Positions 17,754 through 27,177 are shown, counted from the stretch's first letter. The stretch: DNA of 64,000 nucleotides from Natronococcus sp. CG52 (GCF_023913515.1 NZ_CP099391.1:186001-250000), one strand, 5' to 3'. Notes: generated from the sequence alone by a model not told the origin. Made by a program: numbers and translations.

Positions 17754-19856
17754 TCACGTCGTCCGGAGGTTGTCCGTACTCGGCTCGTAGACCTCGCCTT
17801 TCTGTTTGAGTTTGTCGATCTCGTGTTCGGCTTTCGACTGGTCCATCCCGATCTCCTCGGCCCGGTCGAGCACGATGTCGACCGGCGCACCGTCGTCGTA
17901 CTCCTCCTCGATGTCGCTGATCAGCTGTTTGATGTTCTTGATCCGGTCGCGCTGGGATTTCGAGGTTCCAGCTTCGACGATGTCCGCGTCGAACTCGCCC
18001 GTCTCGGGGTCGACCCCGATATCCTGCAGACAGGAGCGAACGATCTCGATAACCCGGTTCGCGTCCGACTCCTCGACCGTGTCCGACAGCCGCACGCGAG
18101 CGCTGGCCTCCGAGAGCCGCACGAGCGCCTCGAGTTTCCGCGCCGTCACCGGGATCGGGGCGTCGTCGTCGGTCCCTTTCGACCGCAGATCGACGTAGAA
18201 GTCCCGGATCGCGTTGCGGGCCACCTCCGTCATTCGAGGGTGACAGTTCTGTTTCGCGTAGGCGATGTACTTGCGCAGGAGTTCGGCGTCGATCTCGGGG
18301 TCGACCTGCTCGGTCATCTCCTCGATCTCCTCGGTCGAGACGTCCATCGACGTCATCTGCTCTTGCTGGGTCGTCAGCTCACCCGCGTAGTTCGTCGTGA
18401 TGATGTGTTCGGCGAGGTTGCGGTCTTTCTCCTCGTCGGGTTCGTCGGTAACCGTGAAGATCAGGTCGAATCGCGAGATGAGTGCCGGCTCGAGGTCGAT
18501 CTGCTCGCTGATCGGTTCGTAGTGGTCGAAGCGACCGTACTTGGGGTTCGCTGCGCCGAGGAGCGAGCAGCGGGATTTGAGGGTCGCGTTGATCCCCGCC
18601 TTCGAGACCGAAATCTTCTGTTGCTCTAAGGCTTCGTGCATTGCACTTCGGTCCTCCGAGCGCATCTTGTCGAGTTCGTCCACCGCCGCGATTCCCTGAT
18701 CGGCGAGGACGAGTGCGCCGGCCTCGAGCGTCCACTGCTGGCCGTCGCCGAAGTCGTCGCGAACCGCAGCGGCAGTAAGCCCTGCAGAGGACGAGCCTTT
18801 ACCGGACGTATAGACGGCTCGAGGCGCAATATTCTGGATATAGCCGATCATCTGCGACTTACCGGTACCCGGATCCCCGATCAGGAGCATATGCAGGTCC
18901 CCGCGGATCCTCGAGCCGTCCGGTAACTGCTTCGTTACGCCCGAGAACAACTGGAGGATCATCGCGAGTTTCTCCTGTTCGTAGCCGTAGATCGAGGGAG
19001 CGATGGAGGCGACCATCTTCTCGTAGATGTCCTCGCTCGAGGAGAGCCGGACGATTTCCTCTTTGTCCTCGTCGGTGATGTCCATGTCCTCGAACTGTTC
19101 TTCGTCGATGTCGACGGACATCCCCTCCATGTAGAAGTCGAAGACGGGCGATTTCTCCTGCTGGTCGCCCTGTTGCTCGAGTCGGAGGACGCCCGTCGCG
19201 GAGACGTGGTCGCCGGGGGTGACCTCGCCGGTGATGTCGTCTTCGATGTGAACGTCGAGTGACTGCGGAGTTTCCCCGCCGCGAAGCCCCTCGGGACTCT
19301 CCTGCATCCGGAGCTTCTGGGAGTCGACGAACTCCGACTGGTCGAAGTTCACCTTGAACGGTCCCTGTCGCTCACAGCCCTGGCACTCGTGCGGTTCCTG
19401 GAAGTCCCCGCTGGACTGGGGAATCCGGCTCAGGGTGCCACAGAGCTGGCACTCGAAGGCGGCTTCCTCGATCTTCGGACGGACGTCGGTGGCTTTCCGG
19501 ACGATGCCGTAGACCTGCACGAGGGAGTTCATATCCCGGGCGCGAATCTCCCGGATCTCGGGCGACTCGGTATCGGGGAGATTTCGAATCCGGACGTGGG
19601 CCTGACCGAGGCTGACGTCGATCGGGAGGTCGTACAGCCGCAATGCCTCCTCGGCGTAGCGCTGGAGCTGTTCGGGCTGGTTCAGGACGTCGTCGGCGAG
19701 GTTCGGATCGTACCGGTAGAGGTCCTGCCAGTCGACGTGCAGCGATCGCTGTTCGTTCGGATACTGCTGCGCAAGCTGTTTGATCTCGTTGTCGTAGTAG
19801 TTGCGGAAGAACTGCTCGAACGAGTCGACGAGTTCAGAATTTCCCGCTTGCGCCAT
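17754..19856 (-). CDS. mcm: Replicative DNA helicase MCM
   Basis: A 700-residue AAA+ helicase that forms the replicative hexamer. The N-terminal domain includes a C4 zinc motif (CQLC ... CQGC), the Walker A is GDPGTGKSQM, Walker B is AAVDELDKM, the arginine-finger segment is SRFDLIF, and a winged helix closes the protein. MCM genes in many haloarchaea carry inteins; this one does not, since the motor motifs are uninterrupted and length is normal. It has no operon partner. Confidence 0.96.
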   Translation of the reverse strand: MAQAGNSELVDSFEQFFRNYYDNEIKQLAQQYPNEQRSLHVDWQDLYRYDPNLADDVLNQPEQLQRYAEEALRLYDLPIDVSLGQAHVRIRNLPDTESPEIREIRARDMNSLVQVYGIVRKATDVRPKIEEAAFECQLCGTLSRIPQSSGDFQEPHECQGCERQGPFKVNFDQSEFVDSQKLRMQESPEGLRGGETPQSLDVHIEDDITGEVTPGDHVSATGVLRLEQQGDQQEKSPVFDFYMEGMSVDIDEEQFEDMDITDEDKEEIVRLSSSEDIYEKMVASIAPSIYGYEQEKLAMILQLFSGVTKQLPDGSRIRGDLHMLLIGDPGTGKSQMIGYIQNIAPRAVYTSGKGSSSAGLTAAAVRDDFGDGQQWTLEAGALVLADQGIAAVDELDKMRSEDRSAMHEALEQQKISVSKAGINATLKSRCSLLGAANPKYGRFDHYEPISEQIDLEPALISRFDLIFTVTDEPDEEKDRNLAEHIITTNYAGELTTQQEQMTSMDVSTEEIEEMTEQVDPEIDAELLRKYIAYAKQNCHPRMTEVARNAIRDFYVDLRSKGTDDDAPIPVTARKLEALVRLSEASARVRLSDTVEESDANRVIEIVRSCLQDIGVDPETGEFDADIVEAGTSKSQRDRIKNIKQLISDIEEEYDDGAPVDIVLDRAEEIGMDQSKAEHEIDKLKQKGEVYEPSTDNLRTT

Positions 19857-19942
19857 TGCACTCTCGTAGGGTCGCCATCGTGTATAAATGGTTGCAAAGC
19901 GGAGCGAAACTGGTCGCCGGCGGACGCTCGGTCCTCGGAAGC

Positions 19943-20614
19943 CTATCGGCGAGAGCCGGCTTTTATCGGGGGATCGTCGGCTGTCGGCTCACCGAGTTCG
20001 TCGACGGCCACCCCGAGGGTAGCGGTCGAGCGCACGGCTTCCTCGACGGTGACGTCGACGTCGTAGACGTTTTCGGCCGGAACGTGCATGATGTACCCGT
20101 TCGTCGTCGGGTTGGGGCCGAGTGGGATCATGAGCGTCACCAGCGTCTCTTCTTCCACGTTGCGTTCGATTTTTGCCGGCGTATCCGCCGTCAGAAATCC
20201 GAACATGTACGCACCCTCGTGCGGGAACTCGACGAGTTTGACGTCCCGGAACTGCTCCGTCTCGTCGTCGGCCAGAACGTCACTGGCCCGTCGGACGGTC
20301 TCGTAGACGGTACTCACCCCAGGAATCGTCTCCATCGTCGCGTGAACTCGTTTCGAGAGGTGTTTCCCCGGCGTCTGCTCGGCCACGACCCCGATCAGCA
20401 TGAAGAACGCGAACAGCGAGAGCAGCGTCGCGAGCTGAATGACGACCGTCGGCGGTTCGTTCGGCCAGACGTACGCGACGCCGTCGACGATCGGCGAGAG
20501 AATGCCGAGAACGAAATCGACGACGACCAGCAACACGAGCAGGGTGACGACCAACGGAATCGTGAGGATGATGCCGTTGACGAGCCATCGCTTGAGCGGT
20601 CCCGAGACCTCCAT
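19943..20614 (-). CDS. DUF502 family membrane protein
   Basis: A 223-residue protein with two strong N-terminal membrane helices (GIILTIPLVVTLLVLLVVV and VVIQLATLLSLFAFFML) and a soluble C-terminal domain of about 140 residues (IPGVSTVYETVRRA, IPLGPNPTTNGYIMHVP), the DUF502 pattern. I start at ATG 20614; the frame is open upstream without similarity. A TATA-like TTTCTATC is near 20639-20646. The function of DUF502 proteins is not established. Confidence 0.85.
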   Translation of the reverse strand: MEVSGPLKRWLVNGIILTIPLVVTLLVLLVVVDFVLGILSPIVDGVAYVWPNEPPTVVIQLATLLSLFAFFMLIGVVAEQTPGKHLSKRVHATMETIPGVSTVYETVRRASDVLADDETEQFRDVKLVEFPHEGAYMFGFLTADTPAKIERNVEEETLVTLMIPLGPNPTTNGYIMHVPAENVYDVDVTVEEAVRSTATLGVAVDELGEPTADDPPIKAGSRR

Positions 20615-20953
20615 AACACTGCCCGCGTAGGAACCGTCCGATAGAAACCGTTCGGCTTGCAACCCACTCGTGCCCTCACCGGCTCCGCAGTTACTCGAAG
20701 CGCTCGCCGGTGTTCGCACGGGTGTCTTCAAGGGCTTGCGTTGGGTCCAGTAGCTATTTATGTGGTCTCGGTTCCAACTAGAACGTAGGCCCTGGAGGGT
20801 GGCGCGTTGCCCGACGGCTACCTTTTCCAGGGTCACTCTGCTCCGGCGAGAGTCATCCGGTCCCGTTCGTCCTGAACCGAGTGCGGCTCCCAAAAATCCC
20901 GGCCGCTGGCAGCTCAGAGGTGTGCTTTTATCTCTCGGGTGCCTACCTTCCTC
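20615..20953. other. Intergenic region between divergent small genes
   Basis: No gene is visible. It holds the minus-strand promoter of the DUF502 gene near 20640, a plus-strand CTTTTATC at about 20925-20932 that suits leaderless start at 20954, and an unassigned TATTTATG near 20755. Confidence 0.4.
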
Positions 20954-21202
20954 ATGAGTCCCAGTTCGTCGTTACGTTCGGAGACGCAGCATCGGGCGCT
21001 GCTGCTGCGTCTCGAGACGCTTACCGCCCGGCTCGAGGCGGCGGAAACTCGTCAACAGCAACTCGAGCGGACGGTCGCGGGGCTCGCCCGCGAGACCGGT
21101 GTTTCGGTCGGCTCGACGTGTACCCGCTGTGACCGGAGCAGTATCCTGATGAAATCCGGATTCATGTACTGCCCGGAGTGCGGGTACAAGCACTCGCTCT
21201 GA
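20954..21202 (+). CDS. Small coiled-coil zinc-ribbon protein
   Basis: An 82-residue protein. Its first half is a charged helix with coiled-coil character (LRLETLTARLEAAETRQQQL), and its second half is a C4 zinc ribbon (CTRCDRS ... YCPECGYKH). A TATA-like box about 25 bp upstream supports ATG 20954 as a leaderless start; an in-frame ATG at 20939 would add five residues. The family is unknown to me; the layout suggests a dimeric zinc-binding adaptor. Confidence 0.65.
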   Translation: MSPSSSLRSETQHRALLLRLETLTARLEAAETRQQQLERTVAGLARETGVSVGSTCTRCDRSSILMKSGFMYCPECGYKHSL

Positions 21203-21318
21203 GACGGTGCCCCTCGAGCAGCTCGCTGCGCTCGGTGGTAAAATAGTGGTAACAGGACAACGCTGCCTGTGTTAGAAGTTACGCGGTGTCGCTCGATGGC
21301 GACAGTGCGAAACCGTAA

Positions 21319-21513
21319 TTACGAGCGAACGACGTTCGTTGCGCGCGGGCCCTTGGGGGCCTGTTCGATATCGAATTCGATCTCAGTACCTTCCGTGAGA
21401 TCGTCACCGCCGACGTCTTCCATGTGGAAGAACACGTCCTCGTCTGCGTCCTCAGTCTCGATGAATCCGTAGCCGCCTGTGTCGTTGAAGAAGTCAACCG
21501 TACCGTTTGCCAT
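21319..21513 (-). CDS. cspA: Cold-shock domain protein
   Basis: A 64-residue single cold-shock domain with both RNA-binding motifs visible as GYGFIET and DVFFHMED. Family members bind single-stranded RNA or DNA and act as RNA chaperones. I start at ATG 21513, since residues before it in the open frame are unrelated. A close paralogue, over 80 percent identical by eye, lies at 40297-40491 on the same strand. Confidence 0.92.
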   Translation of the reverse strand: MANGTVDFFNDTGGYGFIETEDADEDVFFHMEDVGGDDLTEGTEIEFDIEQAPKGPRATNVVRS

Positions 21514-22092
21514 TACGATTATATCCAGGCCGACTGCACGGTTAAGGGTTTGCATTCGTCCTCATCGGACGGATATTTTCGGACGGTCGGTTCTAAGAGT
21601 TGCACAATATCGTATATTCGACCATATGCAATCGGGTCTGAGTGACTGCGGTGCCCATCTCGGCACAACGAATGCGTGCTTCCGCGGGATCCGCAGTTCT
21701 CCCGCGGTCGCGCTGCAGTCGGTCCGGGACACCGATTGTTCGTCGGTTTCCCGGCTCGAGTTCGAGCCGAACAACGGCTGCCAACCGTGATATCGATATT
21801 TTCTGTCCTACGGACCGATCGACGCTCTCGGGGTTGCAAAGCGGATCCTGTTCGAGTACCAGCGAACTCGCCAACGACCCCTTCGTTTCGTATCGAGTTC
21901 TCAGCCCGTGATAATTTGTGACACTCGAGTGTGCAGTCTCTCGGCGCTGACACTGCCCTCGAGGCGAGGACTCCGCAACATGATCGCCCCTCACGTGCTG
22001 GCTACGGTCGGCGTAGCTCTCGAGCGGTTGCTAAACTCTGTGTGAACGATGAACCCAAAGCAGCAAACTCACCACTTTACGTCTCTGCTGTC
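21514..22092. other. Gene-poor stretch upstream of the tRNA-Pro locus
   Basis: About 580 bp with no recognisable gene. Base composition is lower in GC than the surroundings, and the open frames on both strands lack acidic, halophile-like composition. Together with the decayed tRNA copy at its end, it may be the remnant of an integrated element, but no integrase or att pair is intact. Confidence 0.4.
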
Positions 22093-22187
22093 GGGGATCG
22101 CCCGGACTTGAACCACGTTGAGACGCGCCCGCTTCGCCGTGCGCGTCTCGTCCACTTCAGAATCCGCGCTCTTCCAATTGCAGGTGC
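22093..22187 (-). pseudogene. Decayed tRNA-like sequence with tRNA-Pro 3' end
   Basis: Read on the minus strand, this ends in a T-loop and acceptor arm (GTTCAAGTCCGGGCGATCCC) that match the intact tRNA-Pro 3' end 121 bp away in 20 of 21 bases, but the 5' T-stem half and the 5' acceptor strand do not pair. A D-loop-like AATTGGAAGAGCGC and an anticodon-like segment precede it, and a 9-bp hairpin, GAGACGCGC/GCGCGTCTC, replaces the variable region. I read this as a tRNA pseudogene or a recombination scar. Confidence 0.45.
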
Positions 22188-22213
22188 TCACGAATTTGTT
22201 CGCAGCAGCAATA

Positions 22214-22286
22214 TGGGATCGCCCGGATTTGAACCGGGGTCACGGGCACCCAAGGCCCGAAGTATACCAGGCTAACCCACGATCCC
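22214..22286 (-). tRNA. tRNA-Pro (UGG)
   Basis: A complete 73-base cloverleaf on the minus strand: 5' acceptor GGGATCG pairs with 3' CGATCCC, T-arm CCCGG-TTCAAAT-CCGGG, anticodon stem CGGGC/GCCCG with loop CTTGGGT, so the anticodon is TGG for proline. The discriminator base is A. No CCA is encoded. A 21-bp direct repeat of its 3' end lies at 22094-22114. Confidence 0.93.
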
Positions 22287-22369
22287 GTACCCATCCTTTC
22301 GGGTGGACCTCTTAAAGCGTTTCGTTCTGTACCGAACTGCTTTCCCTTCTCGATTCCCTACTGTCGACT

Positions 22370-22627
22370 ATGATTACAGGACTCGAGATTCTCCTGCTAG
22401 TGCTCGTTCTCGTCGCCGTACTGGGCGCGTCGACGCTCATTCGGACGGTCAGACCCTTCATCGTCAACACGGCCGTCGGACTGCTTGTGTTGTTTCTCGC
22501 CCAGGCGGTGTTCGGACTCACGGTCGCCGTCACACCCATCGCCCTCGTGATCGTCGCGCTCGGCGGGCTTCCCGGCTCGCTGCTCGTCATTCTGCTCTCG
22601 CTGTTCGAGATCGCCTTCGTTCCGTAA
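22370..22627 (+). CDS. BofA-like small membrane protein
   Basis: An 85-residue protein with two to three hydrophobic helices, RTVRPFIVNTAVGLLVL and a C-terminal GGLPGSLLVILLSL. This resembles the pro-sigmaK processing inhibitor BofA family annotated in haloarchaea. Archaea have no sigmaK, so the bacterial name says nothing about its role here. It is a single gene downstream of the divergent tRNA-Pro. Confidence 0.72.
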   Translation: MITGLEILLLVLVLVAVLGASTLIRTVRPFIVNTAVGLLVLFLAQAVFGLTVAVTPIALVIVALGGLPGSLLVILLSLFEIAFVP

Positions 22628-22817
22628 CCGGACCGCCGTCGATCGTTTTGTTCGATCCTGGCTCCCGCCCGTACTCGATTCGCTCGCCCGCTCGAGGTGA
22701 CGTACGAACCAGTGGTCTCGTTCGCCGGCCTTTCGCCGGTTACTATCGCTAAGTAGCCGCTGACAGTCGCTACACACCCGATCGCGCGACGGCTGTGCGA
22801 TCGGTCTGTGAATCGTT

Positions 22818-23480
22818 TCAGTCGGTACTGTGGAGCGTTTCGATGACGTCGGTCCCTTGCTCGACGAATCCGCCGTGATAGCACAGCGTCCGCTCGATGT
22901 CGAGAGGAGACAGCTTTCGAATCGAGTCGATCGCCTCCGCTTCGTCGAGCGGTCCTCGCGGGCCCGCGAGTCGCCCCTCCGGCGCGTGCAGGGCGTCGCC
23001 CGAGAGCAGCAACCGTTCCTCCTCGAAGTACAGCGACAGGTGGCCGGGTGCGTGACCGGGCGTGTGAAGGAGCTCCATCGGTCCTGCGATCGTGCTGAAC
23101 CGATCCCCCTCGGTGAGCGTGATGTCGACCGGAACGGACGGATACCGTCGATCGTCCATCTTGATCGGCTCCATCCGTCCGTCGACGTACGGGGCGCATT
23201 CGCGGTGAGCGATCACGACGGGATCCGCTCGGTCGACCACGTCCGCGAGTCCGCCGGCGTGGTCGACGTCCTGGTGGGTGAGCAGCGTCGCCCACACGTC
23301 GTTCCAGTCGAACCCGGCCGCCTCGAGGCCTGCTTCGAGCTGGTCGACGATTCCGGGACAGCCGGCGTCGATCAGGACGATCCCCCGGTCGGTTTCGACC
23401 GCTGCCGGGTGTAGCGTCACGTCTCGGTCCTCGAGTTCGAGCGTCACTGGAACGGTGTAAACGCCATCGGCGAGTTCCAT
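22818..23480 (-). CDS. MBL-fold metallo-hydrolase
   Basis: A 220-residue metallo-beta-lactamase fold protein. Metal ligands appear in order: THQDVDHAGG (residues 68-77, the HxDxDH-type motif in which the first His-x-His pair is replaced by His-x-Asp), HTPGHAPGHLS, LSGDALH and the late YHGG. Such proteins hydrolyse thioesters, lactones or similar compounds; the substrate cannot be predicted. The promoter region ahead of it is shared with nothing obvious. Confidence 0.85.
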   Translation of the reverse strand: MELADGVYTVPVTLELEDRDVTLHPAAVETDRGIVLIDAGCPGIVDQLEAGLEAAGFDWNDVWATLLTHQDVDHAGGLADVVDRADPVVIAHRECAPYVDGRMEPIKMDDRRYPSVPVDITLTEGDRFSTIAGPMELLHTPGHAPGHLSLYFEEERLLLSGDALHAPEGRLAGPRGPLDEAEAIDSIRKLSPLDIERTLCYHGGFVEQGTDVIETLHSTD

Positions 23481-23637
23481 CCCTAACCTGCCTCCGACGA
23501 TCCACTTAATAGTTAGGCTACTTACCTGTCTGCTGGGGAAACACTATGCCGGTCTCACTTTCCGATCGCCCGCATCACGCTGGTGTCCGACTGCTGAAGA
23601 TAGCGTGAGGACGACTCCGAATCGGATTCGGACCGCT

Positions 23638-25704
23638 CTACAGGTCCTCGTCGCGCAGTTCGATGTCTGCGATCAGTTCGTACGGGTGGGCCTCCTTCCG
23701 GATTCCGTCGACCAGCGTGAACGCCTCGCCGGGAGACAGGAAGTGCTCGGTCACGACCTGTCCGAGCGGCGTCGGCTCGAAGCCGTCGATGAAGTCGTAC
23801 TGCAGCAGTTTCCCGATGGCGTGTTTCGTCGGCACCTGGCCGAGCATCCGATCGTTGAGCGACTTGGCGGCTCTGCCGCCGACCGTGATGTTCGCCAGCG
23901 TCTCCTCGACGGCGGCGTCCTCGTCGTAGTGGGTCATCACCGACTCCATCTCCCCCTTGAGCAGCTTGAACGCGACCTCGTCCTCGGACATCTCCATCGA
24001 GTTGTGGTACGAACAGTCGGGTTCGACGAGCACGTACACCTTCCCCTTGTCGTGGTAGTCCGGTCGGCCCGCCCGGCCGAGCATCTGGTGGAACTCCTGG
24101 ACGGAAAGCCACTCGATCCCCATCGCCAGCGAGTCGAAGACGACCTGCGAGGCCGGGAAGTCAACCCCCGCTGCGAGGGCGGCCGTCGTGACGACCGCCG
24201 AAAGCTCCTGCTCGCCGAACTGCCGTTCGACCTGCTTCCGGCGCTTGTAGTCCAGGCCCGCGTGATACGGCGCGGCGGAGTACTCGAGCTTCCGACTGAT
24301 CTCGTGACACCGCCTGCGGGAGTTCGTGAAGATGATCGTCTGCCCGCGATACCCCTTCGAGGACTCCGTGTCGAACTCGCGTTTGACAAGTTTGTTCTCC
24401 ACGCGCACCTTCTCCTGGCCGTCGGCGAACGTGACGTGGCGCTCGATCGGGACCGGGCGCTCCTCGAACTCGATGAGCTTCGACTCGAGCGTGTCGGCGA
24501 GCTGTCTAGGGTTGCCGACGGTCGCCGAGAGGTAGACCCACTGCGCGCCTCCGTAGTCGTCCCGCCGTTTCGCGCGCTGCTCGCAGGTGTACTTGAGCCG
24601 CGAGATGAGCCCGTCCAGTCGGTGGCCGCGCTCCTCTTCCTTGAGGGTGTGGACCTCGTCGATGACGACGGTCCCGATGTCGCCCATCTCCTTGCCCGTC
24701 CGCAGGGCGTGGTCGATCCCCTCGTAGGTGCCGACGATGACGTCGGCGTTGGGGTCGAACCGGTTGCCGTTGTCGCTGATCCGGCTCGCGCCGACGCGAA
24801 TGGAGACGTCGACGAGGTGGCCGTACTCCTCTTCGAAGTCCTCGTGTTTCTGGTTCGCGAGCGCGACGAGGGGAACGAGAAAGAGCATCTTTCCCTCGCC
24901 CTTGAGCACGCGATCGAGCCCGGTCAGCTCCCCGACGAGGGTCTTCCCGGTCGCCGTCGCCGAGACGACGAGCTGGTCGTCGCCCTCGAAGAGGCCGTTC
25001 TCGACCGAGAGGCTCTGGACCGGCAGCAGGGTCTCGAACCGATCCTCGAGCAGTTCCTGGAGGTCCGGGTGCAGATCCAGCGAGTCCGTTCGGACGGGGT
25101 CGACCTCGTCGGTCGTCGCCGAAATCGTGTCGAACTTCGTCAGGTCGGGATCGAGCTGTCCCTTCAGCAGGTTGACGATCCGTTCTAAGTCCTGGACCTC
25201 CATCATGAGGTCCTCGAGTCGGTCCTTGGCGGCGCCGGTCACCCCGCCGCCGCCGGCGTAGGAGAGCTGTCGCTCGAGTTCCTGACGGGCGCAGTCCCGA
25301 CAGATCCAGTCGTTGTCGTCTTTGACCGCGGTCTCGGTGGTGATCGGCGAGTACCGACCCGCGGAGGCGCAGTAGCGGCAGGTCCGGACGGTCTTAGTCT
25401 TGTCCTCGAGCTGGTAGCCGCCGAACATCTCTTCGAGTTCGCGGCGCCCCTCGGGAGAGGTCTGCTCGGAGATACGGATGCGCTTCGTGCGGCGAGCGAG
25501 TTCGACGAACTCGTCGGGCTGACGGGGTTCCTCGGTCGAGCCCTGCTTCAGCCGGAACTTGGCGGGACGCGGTCCCGCGGAGGTCTCCGAGAGCCCGAGT
25601 TTTGCCCGGAACAACCGCTTGCCGTCCCGCTGAACGACGACGAGGTAGTCGTCACCTGTCTGATGACAGAAGATCGTTTCGACGTCCTGGACCTGCTGCG
25701 ACAC
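23638..25704 (-). CDS. Ski2-like DEVH-box helicase with N-terminal zinc finger
   Basis: A 688-residue superfamily 2 helicase. An N-terminal part of about 200 residues has a C4 zinc motif (CRYCASAG ... CRDCARQ). The motor follows: Walker A ATATGKTLVGE, DEVH box VVIDEVHTL, SATVGNPRQLA (motif III) and motif VI QMLGRAGRPDYH. The domain order resembles archaeal Ski2-like helicases (ASH-Ski2) rather than Hel308, since the Hel308 ratchet region is not evident. Archaeal Ski2-like proteins have been linked to RNA decay with RNase J; that role is an inference here. Confidence 0.82.
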   Translation of the reverse strand: MSQQVQDVETIFCHQTGDDYLVVVQRDGKRLFRAKLGLSETSAGPRPAKFRLKQGSTEEPRQPDEFVELARRTKRIRISEQTSPEGRRELEEMFGGYQLEDKTKTVRTCRYCASAGRYSPITTETAVKDDNDWICRDCARQELERQLSYAGGGGVTGAAKDRLEDLMMEVQDLERIVNLLKGQLDPDLTKFDTISATTDEVDPVRTDSLDLHPDLQELLEDRFETLLPVQSLSVENGLFEGDDQLVVSATATGKTLVGELTGLDRVLKGEGKMLFLVPLVALANQKHEDFEEEYGHLVDVSIRVGASRISDNGNRFDPNADVIVGTYEGIDHALRTGKEMGDIGTVVIDEVHTLKEEERGHRLDGLISRLKYTCEQRAKRRDDYGGAQWVYLSATVGNPRQLADTLESKLIEFEERPVPIERHVTFADGQEKVRVENKLVKREFDTESSKGYRGQTIIFTNSRRRCHEISRKLEYSAAPYHAGLDYKRRKQVERQFGEQELSAVVTTAALAAGVDFPASQVVFDSLAMGIEWLSVQEFHQMLGRAGRPDYHDKGKVYVLVEPDCSYHNSMEMSEDEVAFKLLKGEMESVMTHYDEDAAVEETLANITVGGRAAKSLNDRMLGQVPTKHAIGKLLQYDFIDGFEPTPLGQVVTEHFLSPGEAFTLVDGIRKEAHPYELIADIELRDEDL

Positions 25705-26055
25705 GACGGCAACTAAGGCGGGACGGTATTTCAGCGGTTCGGACTCGACTGACCGGTTCTATTACGGTCGTGACTGCGGCGGGGACCCCACCGGACGCGA
25801 GCGATCTATACCCGCACGAAAACCCTCGATGAGTTACATGCCCGGTGCGCCGGGCTCCACGATCGATGACGCCGAGTCCGGAGGAGGGTATTCCCTCGTT
25901 CGAGAATCCAGTCGGACCGAACCGCAGTACCGTCCGCGAGAGCCGACCGCTGTGGGGCCGCCTCGAGCGTCAATCGCCGTCAGGAGCCCCCTCGGGCGTC
26001 GGCTTCTGTCGAACGCTCGAGCGATTCCGGCCGAAGCGACCGCCGCGATACTCGA
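25705..26055. other. Intergenic region between helicase and siderophore-binding-protein genes
   Basis: No secure gene. A 76-codon frame starts at ATG 25829, 18-25 bp after a TATA-like TCTATACC, and ends at 26059, inside the last codon of the neighbouring gene. Its sequence is proline/arginine-rich and matches nothing I recognise, so I leave it uncalled. Confidence 0.35.
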
Positions 26056-27177
26056 TTAACTGTTTCCGTTGACGATATCGCTGACGGCCTGCGGGTCGAA
26101 CAGTTGCTCGTCGACGTCGTAAACCTGTTCGGCCGCGCGCTGCGTGACGACGAGATTCGTGATCGGGCCCTGATAGAGCGGGCCGCCGCGGTAGACGTCG
26201 CCGTTCTGGACGGCGGTCAACTCGCTGCCGGCGTTGTCGGCTTCCATGTCCGCGACGACGGTCTCCCGGAACTCTTCGGCGCTCGAGTCTTCGTGTCCAC
26301 GACACAGGATGATCTCGGGGTCGATCTCGAGCAGCGTCTCGTAGTCCACTTGGCCGCGCGAACTGTGGAAGTCGTCGACGTCGCTCTCGGCGAGGGCGTC
26401 GCGAACGCCGAGATCGTGCCACTGTTTGAAGCTCGTCCCCTCGCTGATGACGTACGGGAGGAACGTGCCGTCGCCGTTCGGCCACAGGACCGCGACTTCG
26501 GGTCGCTCGTCTTCCGGCGGGACGACGTCCTCGAGCGCCGACTGGAACTCGTCGTGGAGGCTCTCGAACGCCTCGTAGCGCTCTTCTTCCTGGAATACCT
26601 GGGACAGTTTCTCGAAGGCCTCGTACAGCGTGAGGTACTCGTAGTCGTCGTGCCACTCGTACTCCCTCGAGAAGATGCTGTTGCCGAAAAACGGCGCGAC
26701 CTGCTCGACGTCGTCGATGTCGCTCTCGTCCCAGCCGTCGTACCGATTCTGCAGGAAGTTGGGATCGATGACGTGGACGTCGGCCTCGTAGTCGTAGAAC
26801 TTCTCCTTGTCGACGCCGTCGCCGTCCTCGTACAGCGCGTCTATCGACCCTCCGTCGACGCTGACGTCCGGGATCTCGTCGTAGTAGTGCGCGTGATACC
26901 GCGACGGCATCCAGAGCGCCTCCGGCGGATCCTGCCCCAGCGCGACGCCCATGTCGGCCCAGCTGCCGTTGTTGGCGACCCACGTCTCCGGGGTGCTCTC
27001 GAACTCGACGTCGCCGACCGGCGGCATCGTTACCGTGTGCGATTCGTCGTCCGACGAACTACCGCCGTTACCGTCGTCTCCCCCGCTGATACAGCCGGCC
27101 AGTGCGATCCCGCCGGCGAGCGTTCCACCCGTTCGAAGGACGGTCCGTCTCGTCCAGTTCCGTTTGTCGGCCATCAT
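26056..27177 (-). CDS. Fe3+-siderophore ABC transporter substrate-binding lipoprotein
   Basis: A 373-residue extracellular binding protein. The N-terminus holds a Tat signal (RRTVLRTGG) and a lipobox (LAGC, Cys29), followed by a glycine/serine/aspartate linker, the standard form for haloarchaeal exported lipoproteins. The body has features of FecB/FhuD-type iron-siderophore binders (periplasmic-binding fold with DPEIILCRG). It has its own promoter with an iron-repressor palindrome that ends one base before the ATG. The permease and ATPase genes lie upstream on the same strand. Confidence 0.9.
   Translation of the reverse strand: MMADKRNWTRRTVLRTGGTLAGGIALAGCISGGDDGNGGSSSDDESHTVTMPPVGDVEFESTPETWVANNGSWADMGVALGQDPPEALWMPSRYHAHYYDEIPDVSVDGGSIDALYEDGDGVDKEKFYDYEADVHVIDPNFLQNRYDGWDESDIDDVEQVAPFFGNSIFSREYEWHDDYEYLTLYEAFEKLSQVFQEEERYEAFESLHDEFQSALEDVVPPEDERPEVAVLWPNGDGTFLPYVISEGTSFKQWHDLGVRDALAESDVDDFHSSRGQVDYETLLEIDPEIILCRGHEDSSAEEFRETVVADMEADNAGSELTAVQNGDVYRGGPLYQGPITNLVVTQRAAEQVYDVDEQLFDPQAVSDIVNGNS

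Noticed and set aside
17754-19856. Possible intein in MCM
   Set aside because: The Walker A, Walker B and arginine-finger regions are continuous and the length is that of an intein-free protein.
21593-21994. A 133-codon minus-strand frame in the gene-poor stretch
   Set aside because: No homologue, no promoter and no halophile-like composition.
25829-26059. A 76-codon frame with a TATA-like box just upstream
   Set aside because: Composition is proline/arginine-rich rather than acidic, nothing is recognisable, and it runs into the end of a convergent real gene.
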